Source of the DNA: Anthoceros angustus
Lineage: Eukaryota > Streptophyta > Anthocerotopsida > Anthocerotales > Anthocerotaceae
Direction of reading: 5' to 3'
Assembly (NCBI GenBank): GCA_010909165.1
Contig: MU008158.1
Span: forward strand, 1,141,478-1,205,477
Length of the DNA stretch: 64,000 nt
The notes under the pieces are model-generated. The model saw only the letters and a list, made by a program, of their open reading frames with translations. It ran no database searches and had not been told where the DNA came from. Position 1 is the stretch's first letter. The number at the start of each line of letters is the position of its first letter. Made by a program: the position numbers and the translations under genes. Shown piece after piece: positions 21,177 through 30,882 of the stretch.

Positions 21177-22508
21177 GTGCTTAAAATAACTTCACTTAGG
21201 ATCCTCTTAGCCTTAGCATCTCACCATGACTATGAGCTAATGCAACTTGATATTAAGACAACTTTTCTATATGGAGATCTCGACCACACTATTTACATGG
21301 AGATTCCCGAAGGGATACATGTGCAGGATAGGAGAAAATACAATGCCTGCTTATTACTCAAGTCCTTATGTGGACTTAAGCAAAGCGCCATGAAATGGTA
21401 TTATAAGTTAGATGTTAGCCTTAAGGAGCTAGGGTTCACCAGGCTAAACTCAGATAGCAACATCTATATCAAAAGATCAGGTACCGAATTCATTGTTTTA
21501 GGAGTATATGTAAACGACATAGTTCTTATGTCTAACACTAAGGCAATATTAGAAAATACCAGATCTATGCTAGCTAAGCGTTTCTCTATGACTACTTGTA
21601 GAGAACTTTTCTTTTGTTTAGGCATTCAGGTTCTAAGGGATAGAAATGCTAGAAGTATTCTTATTCACCAATCCAAATACATTCAAGAGATCTTAACTAA
21701 GTTTAAGATGTTAGACGCTAAACCCATCTCTACACCTATGGAGATGAACCTTAAGCTTAGTAAGGAACCAGATCAACAGGATGACACCTCGGACACTACT
21801 CCTCCTCCTTACTCTTCAGCCGTAGGTAGTCTCATGTACCTCATGGTTTGTACTAGACCAGACTTGTCCTACTCAGTGGGAGCTCTAGCACAGTTTCTAT
21901 CAGCTCCTACTCGAGCTCATTGGAAGGCGGTTAAGAGAATATTCAGATATCTGAGAGCAACCTCGGACCTAGGGTTGCTCTATCAATCACATATCAAGCA
22001 AGGAGAACCTTTACAACTTGAAGGTTTTAGCGACGCTGATTGGGCTGGAAATGTCGACGATAGAAAGAGCATTAGCAGCTATCTCTACCTACTAGGAGGC
22101 ACAGCAACAAATTGGAGTAGCAAGAGACAGCAGGTGGTCGCACTCAGCTCCACCGAAGCAGAGTATTGTTCCTTAACACATGCCTGCAAAGACGGACTAT
22201 GGCAACTCCTTCAACTTTCAGAGTTAGGGGAGACTCAGAGAATCCCTAGGCCTCTCTACTGCGACAATCAGGGTGCTATCGCACTCACATATAATCCAAA
22301 GTTCCACGCGCGGACGAAGCACGTGGAGATCCAATTCCATTTTATAAGGCAAGTGGTCGATGAAGGCAAGTTCATAGTTCTTTATTGCCCGACGGAACAA
22401 ATGACGGCCGACGTGCTTACGAAGGCACTCAGCTCCAAGCATCAAGAACACATGAGAAAATATGGGACTAAGAAAAGTCTCAGAAATCAGCTATGGTACT
22501 TAGCATAG
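21177..22508 (+). CDS. Host copia reverse transcriptase / RNase H (intact frame, altered active site)
   Basis: This open frame of 443 codons covers most of the RVT_2 domain and the whole RNase H; it continues an open coding region from about 20880. Motifs: MQLDIKTTFLYGDL, KSLCGLKQSAMKWYYKLD, then the catalytic box YVNDIVLM, where copia enzymes have YVDD. The first aspartate is replaced by asparagine (codon AAC near 21512), which should abolish polymerisation. RNase H follows with SDADWAGNVDDRKS, SSTEAEY and YCDNQGAI, all catalytic acids present, and HARTKHVEIQFHF. It ends with the usual ADVLTKAL region. It is the longest intact ORF in the repeat zone. Confidence 0.85.
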   Translation: MLKITSLRILLALASHHDYELMQLDIKTTFLYGDLDHTIYMEIPEGIHVQDRRKYNACLLLKSLCGLKQSAMKWYYKLDVSLKELGFTRLNSDSNIYIKRSGTEFIVLGVYVNDIVLMSNTKAILENTRSMLAKRFSMTTCRELFFCLGIQVLRDRNARSILIHQSKYIQEILTKFKMLDAKPISTPMEMNLKLSKEPDQQDDTSDTTPPPYSSAVGSLMYLMVCTRPDLSYSVGALAQFLSAPTRAHWKAVKRIFRYLRATSDLGLLYQSHIKQGEPLQLEGFSDADWAGNVDDRKSISSYLYLLGGTATNWSSKRQQVVALSSTEAEYCSLTHACKDGLWQLLQLSELGETQRIPRPLYCDNQGAIALTYNPKFHARTKHVEIQFHFIRQVVDEGKFIVLYCPTEQMTADVLTKALSSKHQEHMRKYGTKKSLRNQLWYLA

Positions 22509-22546
22509 TTTTATATATAGCCTAAGGACTAGATGCTAAGTGGGAG

Positions 22547-22733
22547 TGTTAAAGTAGTAGCATCTGCCCTTAGGGCACGTTTCAGTTCTTTAGCAGATTT
22601 TAAGAACTCAAGCGTTATAGCTGAACAGGCATCACCGAACGGTTACAAAAAAAGCAGCGTTTGGGCACAGCCCCGAACGTACATCATGTACACTGCTCCT
22701 CATTGCTAATCAATCAATCCAATCTGTCTAACA
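22547..22733 (+). repeat. 3' LTR of host copia
   Basis: After the polypurine tract AAGTGGGAG (22538-22546) a 187-bp LTR begins TGTTAAAGTAGTAGC and ends TCTAACA. The inverted termini TGTTA..TAACA and the polypurine tract define it well. The matching 5' LTR is not in the window, consistent with loss of the 5' part of the host element at the foldback. Confidence 0.8.
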
Positions 22734-22799
22734 CATCCTGTGCCCGGTCCATGTGACCGCAACACGCAGGCTATCAAGTTTCAACCACTATTGCCTGTT

Positions 22800-22970
22800 C
22801 CGCAGGCCCTCCCTGAAATCCCCCCTCTCCGTCTCCCTTCCCTCCCTGAAATCCCCCGCCTCTCCCTCTCCCTTCCCTCCCTGAAACCCCCTCTCCCCGC
22901 CCCCTCTCCTTTTCCCTCTCCCTCTCCTTCCTTCCTTCCTTCCTTCCTCCCGCCAGCCCGAGAGAGCCGG
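22800..22970 (+). repeat. Pyrimidine-rich low-complexity tract
   Basis: About 170 bp of almost pure C and T, made of repeated CCCTCTCC and CCTCCCTGAAA units and ending with five CCTT units (22925-22945). It could form a triplex, but no function is shown. Confidence 0.8.
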
Positions 22971-23368
22971 TGGCTGGGTTGAGCATCCCTCTATTGTTCA
23001 TCACACTCACAACAGTTGCATAATGATTTCTTTCTCTTCAATCGTACATCACATAAGACGGTCAGAGTGAAGGCGAACCCAATGGCTCAGCACGATTCAT
23101 TGGTGAGACGATTGTTACTACATTCGGTAGTCTAGTTCAGAACAGTCCGTCCCTGCTTTTCTTGTGGGGCATCCCGGTTTCCCTTGTGTACGGCGTTGGG
23201 TGGCGAGCACGGCCAGCTGCCCGGGACCCAGGCAGATTAATGAGCAAGCTAGCAGGTGGGCAGGAGCGGGCATTACACGCGTGATCATACACCCACTCGA
23301 TCGGCTAACCACCCACAGTGTAGAATTTGTGGAATGCCTGCTTGTCTGCATGGGTGCTCGATCCCAGC

Positions 23369-23923
23369 TCAGACGTTGGTAACGGGGGGCAGTAATTCCT
23401 GCAGCGCAGCCAGCCCAGCGACGCGCTTGGAGCTGGCGGCCTCGCTCTCCAAGGTGACGCGCCACACGTTTGTGGCGCTCTGCTGCCCCGTGGTGGCGTC
23501 CACGGAGGAGGTGACGGTAGCCTGCGTGGCCACGCCCCTGGCGCAGCGGAAAGCGCCGGTGCCTCCCAACACGGCCAGCTCGCGCACGTCGATGAGCTTG
23601 TTGGAGGTGCCGGCCACGACCAGGCTGCCGCTCACGGACTCGGTGTCAAAGGTGAAGGCGATGGTGAGCGTGGAGTTGGAGGTGCCGGGCACCCCCGCGG
23701 TGTTAAGGCTGTAGCCCCTGGCGCGCCCCAGGGGCTTGGACGCCGGGTCGGCCCCCACGGTGAGCGCGTCGTCGAACACCAGGATCCTCCCAAACTTGTC
23801 CCTGCTCGGATCCCCAGCCGCCGATTCCCATTCCGTGGGCGACTCCCCGCCGATGGTGAGGTGCGCGTAGAACTGGAACTCCAGAACCGGGGCGTCCTCG
23901 CAGGTTCCCACCTCCCGCAGGCC
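23369..23923 (-). CDS. Dirigent-family protein 1 (main exon)
   Basis: Dirigent proteins are secreted eight-stranded barrels that steer coupling of phenoxy radicals in lignan and lignin-type chemistry in the cell wall. This exon reads EFQFYAHLTIGG, GRILVFDDALTVGADPASKP, LGRARGYSLNT, GSLVVAGTSNKLIDVRELAV and GTGAFRCARGVATQATVTSS, matching the family order; the DD of the active-site loop and the GTGAFRCARG motif are present. It starts at a clear acceptor (TTTGGGTGCAG) at 23924 and ends with PPVTNV and stop at 23369. A first exon with a signal peptide must lie upstream on the minus strand; one starting MAAAFALSE at about 24150 with donor GTGAGC is possible but unproven. It is a tandem relative of the gene at 24995. 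Confidence 0.8.
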   Translation of the reverse strand, partial: GLREVGTCEDAPVLEFQFYAHLTIGGESPTEWESAAGDPSRDKFGRILVFDDALTVGADPASKPLGRARGYSLNTAGVPGTSNSTLTIAFTFDTESVSGSLVVAGTSNKLIDVRELAVLGGTGAFRCARGVATQATVTSSVDATTGQQSATNVWRVTLESEAASSKRVAGLAALQELLPPVTNV

Positions 23924-23981
23924 CTGCACCCAAAATTCAATGTCTCCACATCCATCACTTGCTAATTCATGTCTCCACAGC

Positions 23982-24042
23982 ACACAGACAGACAGACAGA
24001 GACAGACAGACGGACAGACAGACAGAAAGACAGACAGACAGA
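23982..24042 (+). repeat. (ACAG)n microsatellite
   Basis: About 60 bp of ACAG/GACA units with a few interruptions (CGGAC, AAAG). It lies in the presumed first intron or 5' region of dirigent gene 1. Confidence 0.9.
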
Positions 24043-24049
24043 GCCGCAA

Positions 24050-24990
24050 ACTAAAGAGCTACGACGGGAGCGCGCGGTAGCAAAACAAGGAATATTATGC
24101 ATCGCTCACGTTATGCTGCCAGGGCTCGGAGAGCGCAAAGGCTGCAGCCATGCTGGCCAGATTCTGGACCTCGGGTCGTGTGGTGAGTGATCGCAAGGAT
24201 CCCAGGGCCTGCTGATACGTCCGGTCGGCGGAAAGGCACGAATTGGAAGCTACTGTTAGTAGTGGGATGTTGGAACTACAGCTTCTGCTACTCCAGATCC
24301 TTATACATCACTCCCATCGGCAAGCTGAGACAGTGCCGGGCACCGCAGAGTGTCCATCATTAAGCATGTGGCAAGGCGCATTTTGCACTGCACAATCTGG
24401 TGAACGATCTTCTCGGCTGATGAAGTTGCAGGCAACTGCGAGACATGCCATGAGTCAAAGGCTCGTCAGATGCCTTCGTCATGAATGCACGGTGTCTTTG
24501 GTACCGGGTCGGCACACCCCAAATCCACACGTCTCTACTATATTCGGCTATCACAGCTTCTAATGGTTTAGGCATAAATATTTTACTGTATCCAGATTTT
24601 ACTATTCACTGAGAAACGATGGCGAGCTTGCCGTGCAGGTGCAGGTCTTGCCTTTCGGATTTGTGAGTGCGCGTGCGGCCGGGATTTGGGCCATGCCCGA
24701 CTTGGCTCATGGGCGGCCCTGGTTCACGGTGGTGGAGGCTCGGAAGCATCCCTGTAGTTATCCTATTTCAGGGCATGGGAGACTGGGTCAGGCTGTGAAG
24801 ATCAAGTCTCAACGGCGTTGCGATAACACTAGAGAATACTTCAAGACACAGTGAAAACAAAAGGTGGAAGAGTTGTGGGTGGAGAGGAAGAACGTCACCA
24901 TGTCGGTTTAGAGTGATACAAAGCAAGCTTTGTATGTGTAAGCAATGCAAAAAGGGCTGTTCTCTACGTTCTTTCTTCTATGAAGTCCTG
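24050..24990. other. Spacer between dirigent genes
   Basis: Besides the possible short first exon of dirigent 1 near 24115-24150, this holds no ORF with recognisable sequence. It should contain the promoter of dirigent 1 and the 3' end of dirigent 2. Short open frames (24243-24563, 24633-24854) look random. Confidence 0.4.
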
Positions 24991-24994
24991 TCCA

Positions 24995-25896
24995 TTATCG
25001 GAGAAGAAGTTCAGACAAACCGAGCCTGAGACGGTCAGTGTCCAGACTGTCCCGCTGGAGCACGATGGTCCATTTGTTGGTGGACGAGAATTCACCAGCC
25101 GAATTGGAGGAAGAAGATATTGGGCTTTGAATGGCGACGCCCTGGGCTAACCGAAAATCTTCCGTGCCTGCCAAAATCGCCACCTCTCGATCAGGCTGCA
25201 CCTTGTTGGTGGTGCCCCCAACGATGAGACTGCCCTTCACATCGCCAGTATTGATCATGAAGGTTAAGAAGAGGGAAGAGTTGTTGTTGCCAGTGGCTTC
25301 ATCTGTGTTGACGGCGATGCCTCTGGCACGCCCGATGGGTGTGGAGGCCGGTTCTGGGCCGGCTGTAATCACGTCGTCCACAGCAAGGATGGTCCCAAAC
25401 CTGAAGCTGCTGAGATCGCCTCCCGGTGCAGCCACAGGTACCTCAGAGGCACCTGATCCCCCGATCTGCAGGTGTACATAGAACTTGAAGGAGAGTGCAT
25501 CTTTTGTGCTGTCCAGAGCCGACCTGGAAAACACCACTTCAACATCAACATGTGTGTATGTGTGGCTGTTGCAACAGGAGGCTATCCTCCTCAACTCTGG
25601 CAGATACACAGGACAGGCCTCTCACCTGGAAAGCACTGCACTTTGGTCGACAGCACTGGCAATATCGGCGATGAGGGCAGTGCTCTGCACAGAAAAATTC
25701 CTGCATTAGCACATTCTGTCAAGGGAAGAGAACACTTGTAACCAAGCTTTGCAATTGACCTCCAGTGATGGGGAGCCGGTAGTTCCCTACATACGTGGGC
25801 ATGTTCTGCTGATGCAGATGGCGGAGACGACAAGATAGTGACTCCTGCTAGTAGTGCAACGGCAGCCCGAGATAAGCTTGTCAGAGTTGATGTCAT
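24995..25896 (-). CDS. Dirigent-family protein 2 (two exons)
   Basis: Exon 1 (25896-25760) encodes a signal peptide, MTSTLTSLSRAAVALLAGVT then ILSSPPSASA, for export to the cell wall. It can be spliced at a GTCAAT donor to exon 2 (25523-24995) at acceptor TTTTCCAG, keeping the frame (HHWR-SALDSTKD); the intron is 236 bp. Exon 2 gives the dirigent barrel: FKFYVHLQIGG, FGTILAVDDVITAGPEPAST, IGRARGIAVNT, GSLIVGGTTNKVQPDREVAI and GTEDFRLAQGVAIQSPISS. The DD loop residues and the GRARG motif are kept. Total about 221 residues, slightly longer than typical (180-200). Together with 23369-23923 it forms a same-strand pair, probably a tandem duplication that has diverged strongly. Confidence 0.85.
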
Positions 25897-25929
25897 GAAG
25901 TCTGGTCCAGCGGATGAACCAGGTCTTGG

Positions 25930-26628
25930 AGCAGCGGGAGAATGCTGGAGCTGATCACGAGAACCGAACTCAGACTTTGGATACATTCCACATCCTGCTT
26001 CTGTCCTGACATGTTCCCCGCATCCCTGGCCTGCATTTTGTGGTGAAGAGCCGATATCAAAGGCAATGAACTTGAAAACCGATGCCCAGCAAGCATCCAT
26101 AACACATAAGATGCCAGCCACGTGACAAGAAGATAGGAGATGCCTGTTATCTGGCACGAGGAGCTTCCCACCGCTCTCAGCTCAACAACGTTGCGAGTCC
26201 CTGAAGATACTGCAAGAACCATCGTAGAGCGGGAAGAAGGTGGACGAAGGAGTGCTCCTGTGAAGGGATTGAAATCCCCATGCCTTGTGTCAGTGGAGCG
26301 AAAGTGGAGGTATCCATCTGCATTGTCCACTTTCGCCAACTCTCCAGCCGAAGGGTACGCCGTTCCTAGCACAGGGCAATCTTGGCCATCCTGTAGAAAC
26401 CACAATACTCCTGGGAAGGACACAATAGTGAGCAATCATTCGGCAGTGCTTGTCAAAACAGCATGCCTAAGGAAACCCTGCCTGCATGTTGGGGCATCAT
26501 AGTCAGGCTTCAGAAGGCGTCACGGCTCAAGATTCTAGGTGGCTCACCTGATACCCGAGGCCGGCTGCTGGCACACGGACACCGATGTTACAGCTGACCG
26601 CCCATATCCGCAACCTCGCTGAAAACAT
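25930..26628 (-). CDS. Unrecognised gene, divergent from JMJ32, with one likely membrane segment
   Basis: Two exons fit together. Exon 1 starts at ATG near 26628 (MFSARLRIWAVSC..) and ends at CAG|GTGAGC near 26552. Exon 2 begins after TTTCTACAG near 26401 and reads DGQDCPVLGTAYPSAG, ADGYLHFRSTDTRHGDFNPF, RSTMVLAVSSGTRNVVEL, then a hydrophobic stretch YLLVTWLASYVLWMLAG. Exon phase agrees (0/0). The 3' end is not resolved and may lie before the dirigent 2 start at 25896. Composition is that of a real protein but I do not recognise the family. It faces away from JMJ32 across about 430 bp, so the two may share a bidirectional promoter. The inverted duplicate at 404-2494 stops inside this shared promoter. 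Confidence 0.45.
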
Positions 26629-27056
26629 GACTCCACAGATCCTTCAATCTCTTGCCTGTTTTGCTTTTTTATACGTTCTGTGCTGTAGACTGCACACCGA
26701 TGGTCCCTTGCAACTGCAAACGTGGGATACGTGTTGGATGCTCGGTTTGCCAAGTGGATGCTGGCAGCTGAAATCTCTATACATACAATGCTTTCACAGC
26801 TAGATTCCAGGCAGCCCACCAGATATTTCTTTTGTTGCTAGGGCGTGCACGCTTGTGACTCCCATGTTGTCCATGCCTGAACTCTTTGTGATTTGATGGT
26901 GTATGTTTTTAAGAGCTTCACGGCTCCAGGGTGATGGGGTGATGGAGCCACTGGAAAGAAGTTAAGCTGCCAAACCCGTTTATAGGGTGTCCCCGGCCAG
27001 ACTGAAGGTTATGATAAACGCACAATCGCAGTCACGCAGGCGAAGATATTACGCGG
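26629..27056. promoter_or_regulatory. Shared upstream region of JMJ32 and the divergent unknown gene
   Basis: About 430 bp between divergent start codons. It contains a TTTATAGG box near 26981 that could serve JMJ32. Most of it (from 26731) is copied, inverted, to about 2169-2494. Confidence 0.4.
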
Positions 27057-28678
27057 ATGGGGACTTCAAGCGCTCACGATGTGGGCGCTGCCATGGAGTC
27101 GTTATCAGAAGAGGTGCGGGAGCTCTCTCTCGGCACTTCCGGAGAGGTGGAACGTGTGAGAGGTCCTCTACCTCCCCTGCAGTTTCTCAGGGATTATGTG
27201 ATGCCTGGTAAGCCATGCATCATCACTGACGCGATTGATCACTGGCCCGCTCTCCGATGCTGGTCCAACGAGTACCTCTCTGCTGTGCTGAGACACCAGA
27301 CTGTGAGCGTGCACTTCACACCTGATGGGCGGGCGGATGCTGTGGCGGATCCTGCCATCTTGCAACGACTGTATGGCTGCACGCTGGCTTCACTGGGTCC
27401 TGAGTCTGGTGAGGATGGCTTATTGGTGACGCTTGCCCTGGGTGTGGTGGGGTCTTGTCTACATTCTGAGACTACCTGTTTTGTTTCAGAAAAGATGGCA
27501 AATGCAGCTCTGCTTCATGGGAAGTGAGTGGAAACAGTGGACCGGCAGACATACTTGTGAAGGGTGAAAGAGATTTTATGCCAAACTCTAATCCAGGTCG
27601 CAGCAATTGCAATGACGGGCAAGATATTGCAGAAAAGAGACTTGGGTTTTTGTTCGTGACTGCACATGTCGAGCAATTGCCCTTTCCGGAAGCACTGGAG
27701 CTGATTACTCAGAACACGAGCAGCAAGGGCGTGGCATATGCCCAGCAGCAGGACGGATGTTTCTTGACAGAGTACGGGCTGTTGGCAAAAGATGCAGACG
27801 AGCATCTATCTTGGGCAACAGAAGCACTGGGTTGCGTGCCCGAGGCGGTTAACATGTGGATTGGCAATGAGAAGGCTGTGACATCTTTCCACAAGGACCA
27901 CTATGAGAATTTGTATGCGGTTGTGGCAGGAGAGAAACATTTCACTTTACTGCCTCCAACTGATGTGCATCGTCTGTATGTGGAAATGTATCCGGCTGCC
28001 CAATATTTGAGAGACAAGGTACAGTCGAGTGTTTCATCTTCAATTTGCTCAAACCCCTAATGCTTTGCCGCTACCTTCTGTCAGACACAGGAGCTCGTTG
28101 TTTCAGGATTCTGGAAATTTCTTCGTAGTTTGTGACCGAGAAGCTCCTGAAGTTCCCTGGGTGAGTGTGGATCCTTATCCACCAGCCTCTGCAATGTCTG
28201 AAGCCAGAGCCAAGTTTTCACGATACTTCCAGGGCCCATCTCCTTTCACGTGTACTGTGAAAGCAGGAGAGATCTTGTATCTGTGAGTCTGCCCCCTTTG
28301 GTTGAACCATTCAAGTGTGTGGTGTCCAGCAACATTCCGTGATCCCGAAGTATGAGGTGCCTCGCCTGCTTCTAAGTTCACACATCCCGGCTGGCCGTTA
28401 TGATTGCAGGCCAAGTTTGTGGTTTCATCACGTTAAACAGTCAGCCGATGCTGAAGGGAAAGCAGTTGCAATCAACTACTGTAAGTCCTGCGTCTTGGGC
28501 ACTGTCGAGAAACAACTTTAGGAAATATCTGGATGGTTGTTACGGTGACACGATGGCTCCTGGTTTTGCAGGGTACGATATGGAATTTGATGTTAAATAT
28601 GCCTACTTCAACTTCATCAATTCTTTGTGGGAGAAGACTGTGGAGGCAGTGAAGAATCCCACCTCTTGTTCACTTTAA
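27057..28678 (+). CDS. JMJ32: JmjC-domain protein, JMJ32/JMJD7 type
   Basis: This is an Fe(II)/2-oxoglutarate oxygenase of the small jumonji class; animal JMJD7 is a lysyl hydroxylase and plant JMJ32 has been described as a histone demethylase. Exon 1 from 27057 reads SEEVRELSLG, PPLQFLRDYVMPGKPCIITD, HWPALRCWSNEYLS and FTPDGRADAV. Middle exons give [38 protein letters not shown] and [20 protein letters not shown], the H-x-D metal site with the 2-oxoglutarate-binding region. Splices that check in phase: 28018|28107, 28282|28410 (YL-PSLWFHHV, distal metal histidine) and 28480|28572 (NYW-YDMEFDVKYAYFNF). Stop at 28678. Between 27370 and 27632 the exon choice is uncertain (donors at 27409 or 27524). 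It is the intact parent of the pseudogene at 404-2494. Confidence 0.93.
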
Positions 28679-28879
28679 CTTGGCTTTGAAATATGATGCT
28701 TTGCTCAAAATGAAATGGAGTTTGAGCAGATGTATCTTCCTGTCTTCAGACCAACTCTATTATTAATTGCCCCGTAGCTTGCCGTTCACACTGGATCTCC
28801 TCGATCCACGTTCAGAACCTCCTCCCACCTACGAAGTACATTCTCATTCCTTTACATCTCATTTGCCTCCGAACGGTTT

Positions 28880-30770
28880 AAGCACTCAAGCTTTGCTAAG
28901 GGGAGATCCCATGAAGTAACAAACTGTACCTCTTTCTGATAAGAATACGCAGCTGGGCTGACTTCGCTTCCTTCTCTCGACGTTGCTGTGAAAGTAAAAC
29001 TTTTGGTGAGAGCAGAGATTGTGGTCAGACCAACCGAAGCTCAAAACAGTAAGAGTCTGCCATGTAGGTCTGCACGAGTACAAACCAGAGATTGAAGTCG
29101 TTTATCGTCCAAGTATTTTAGCCAGCTCCTATACAGCTGGCTGGCTAGTGCTACCGATGCAAGAACAGTTGCCAGAATTAGGAAGAAGGCAAAGCTGCGC
29201 TGTGGAAAGCCCTGCAAGATGTCATCGAACAATCTCAACTCTGTCAGCGTAAGCTGAAGCCAGACTTAACTACATGTGAGGAGAAGTAGTAAAATGCAGT
29301 GGGTACCTGGACAAGAGGATGTGACAAACTGGATACCTCCAACTGTTGAGAAATGGTTGCCGAGGCTGCGGTTCGCTGTATTCTTGGCTTGGAAAACCAT
29401 TTCAAACAAAACCTTCGCGACCTCATATTTTGTGCCTCTATAGCCTGTCATCAATAAATCAGCTGCCTTTAAACAATTAACCAGACTGAAACAAACGAGA
29501 CCCTATGTAACAACGTCCCACAAAGCAGTGAAGGATCAAACCAGAAGACGAGCGTATGCCTCCCGAGATTGCCTTCCAAATATTCCAGTGGAAATTACAC
29601 CATTCTGCCTCTGCATGACAAGCAGCTGTCATCACATTGTCTGAGGAAAGGCAAAGCAATCCCTTACCGTAGTGATTACCTGCCACTCTTCGACCGCAGC
29701 TTGTGTTTGAAAACCAAAGTAACCAGTGCATCCATCGGAGGAACTGAAGTGTCCTGCAGAAAGGAGGACTTTGCTGAAACGCCTATGCAGCAAACAAGAG
29801 AGAAAACTGCCAATGAGAGCTCCATGTAGTCACGGACCTGTGGATTGCAGATACTGTTGCAACTGGCGTACATCCTCACCAGAGACCCCCTTCAAAAGAA
29901 CACGATCGCCAAAATCGTACAGCTTCTGCAGGGCACCTGTCCCTCGATTAGCTTCTTTCCTACTGTTAGAATGTTAAAAGCCTCCTTTCCTGCTATACAA
30001 CACAAGACCTCAGACCTTCCAGCGGAGGATTTACAGCACAAAAATCTCACAGCTTGCAGAGGATCATGCACTTCGCTGAACATAAGCGGCTGTTCCACTA
30101 GGCACCACCGCTCTCTGAGTAGGGAAAAACTTGCATGGTTCTGAGAATTCTCCATTTATTGCCTACCGGCAGCAGGAAAGCAAAGAGGAGGATAAGACAT
30201 ATCGAACAAGTACCCCGGCCCTTCGCAGCAAGTGTTTATCCAAATCTGAGAGCTGGTTTGCATTATTCCAATCTTCAGCAGCAATGAAAGGTGCGAAGTC
30301 CAATATCCGAGTACTGCTCGCAACTAATCCTGATCTTGGAAGGAATGTGGAAGGTGATAGCGCTCCCAGACTGACTCCAATTTCAGATGAGGACAACCTT
30401 GTGAACCTGTTCTTTCCTGCGTTCCAAGCTTGAGCTGGGCATCGCAACGAACAGAGAACCGTCCGACTAGCCAAATCCATGTCACCTGCAAGCTCCGGCA
30501 CACATTGCTCTGCTGAGCCTTTCCAAAAATTCACGCTGCAGCTCCGTAAGCTGCCCATCGCTGTTTGGCACGTTCCTCCAAGGCCGAGCATCACCCACTT
30601 GGGGATGGACAACGATCATTTCCTGCCGATCAGAAAATAGAAGCTCGCATCCCTGCAACTCAACCACGTCCGCAGGATCGAGGTTGCACATTGTCAGAAA
30701 GGCGGGACAAATCACCGAATGTCGTCTGCAACTGCTGCAATCACATCCTTAATGTCTGTGCATGATTGAT
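28880..30770 (-). CDS. Unrecognised multi-exon gene with a C-terminal membrane segment
   Basis: Several minus-strand open pieces separated by plausible short introns look like exons of one gene reading leftwards. 30715-30482 contains LDPADVVELQGCELLFSDRQ and SDGQLTELQREFLERLSRA. 30440-30190 contains KNRFTRLSSSEIGVSLGALS and FIAAEDWNNANQLSDLDKHL. 30110-29940 contains SEVHDPLQAVRFLC and GKEAFNILTVGKKLIEGQVP. 29840-29690 contains AKSSFLQDTSVPPMDALVTL. 29450-29310 contains YRGTKYEVAKVLFEMVFQAK. 29238-29060 contains LFDDILQGFPQRSFAFFLIL, a strong hydrophobic helix, and a basic tail. The layout suggests a tail-anchored protein. I do not recognise the family and exon borders are not fully resolved. 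It is head to head with the EF-P gene at 30883. Confidence 0.45.
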
Positions 30771-30882
30771 TGCGTGCTATTTTCAGCTGTGTGTCCAATG
30801 GTCCATTCGGCTTAGTGCGATAAAGCCTAGATTAGGCGTTCATCGTGTTTTGGGTGTGGGCGGATAGACAGAGGCGGACAGG
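30771..30882. promoter_or_regulatory. Short divergent promoter between unknown gene and EF-P
   Basis: The two genes start about 100-150 bp apart on opposite strands. No TATA box is evident, which suits two housekeeping genes sharing a bidirectional promoter. Confidence 0.35.

Noticed and set aside
24243-24563. 106-codon plus-strand ORF between the dirigent genes
   Set aside because: Its composition looks random and it overlaps the presumed upstream region of dirigent 1.
25930-26628. Possible tectonic-family (ciliary transition zone) protein, because GYQ..CPVLG faintly resembles the family's GY..G.PVL motif
   Set aside because: Only one short weak motif fits; the cysteine pattern and later FG motif are not visible.
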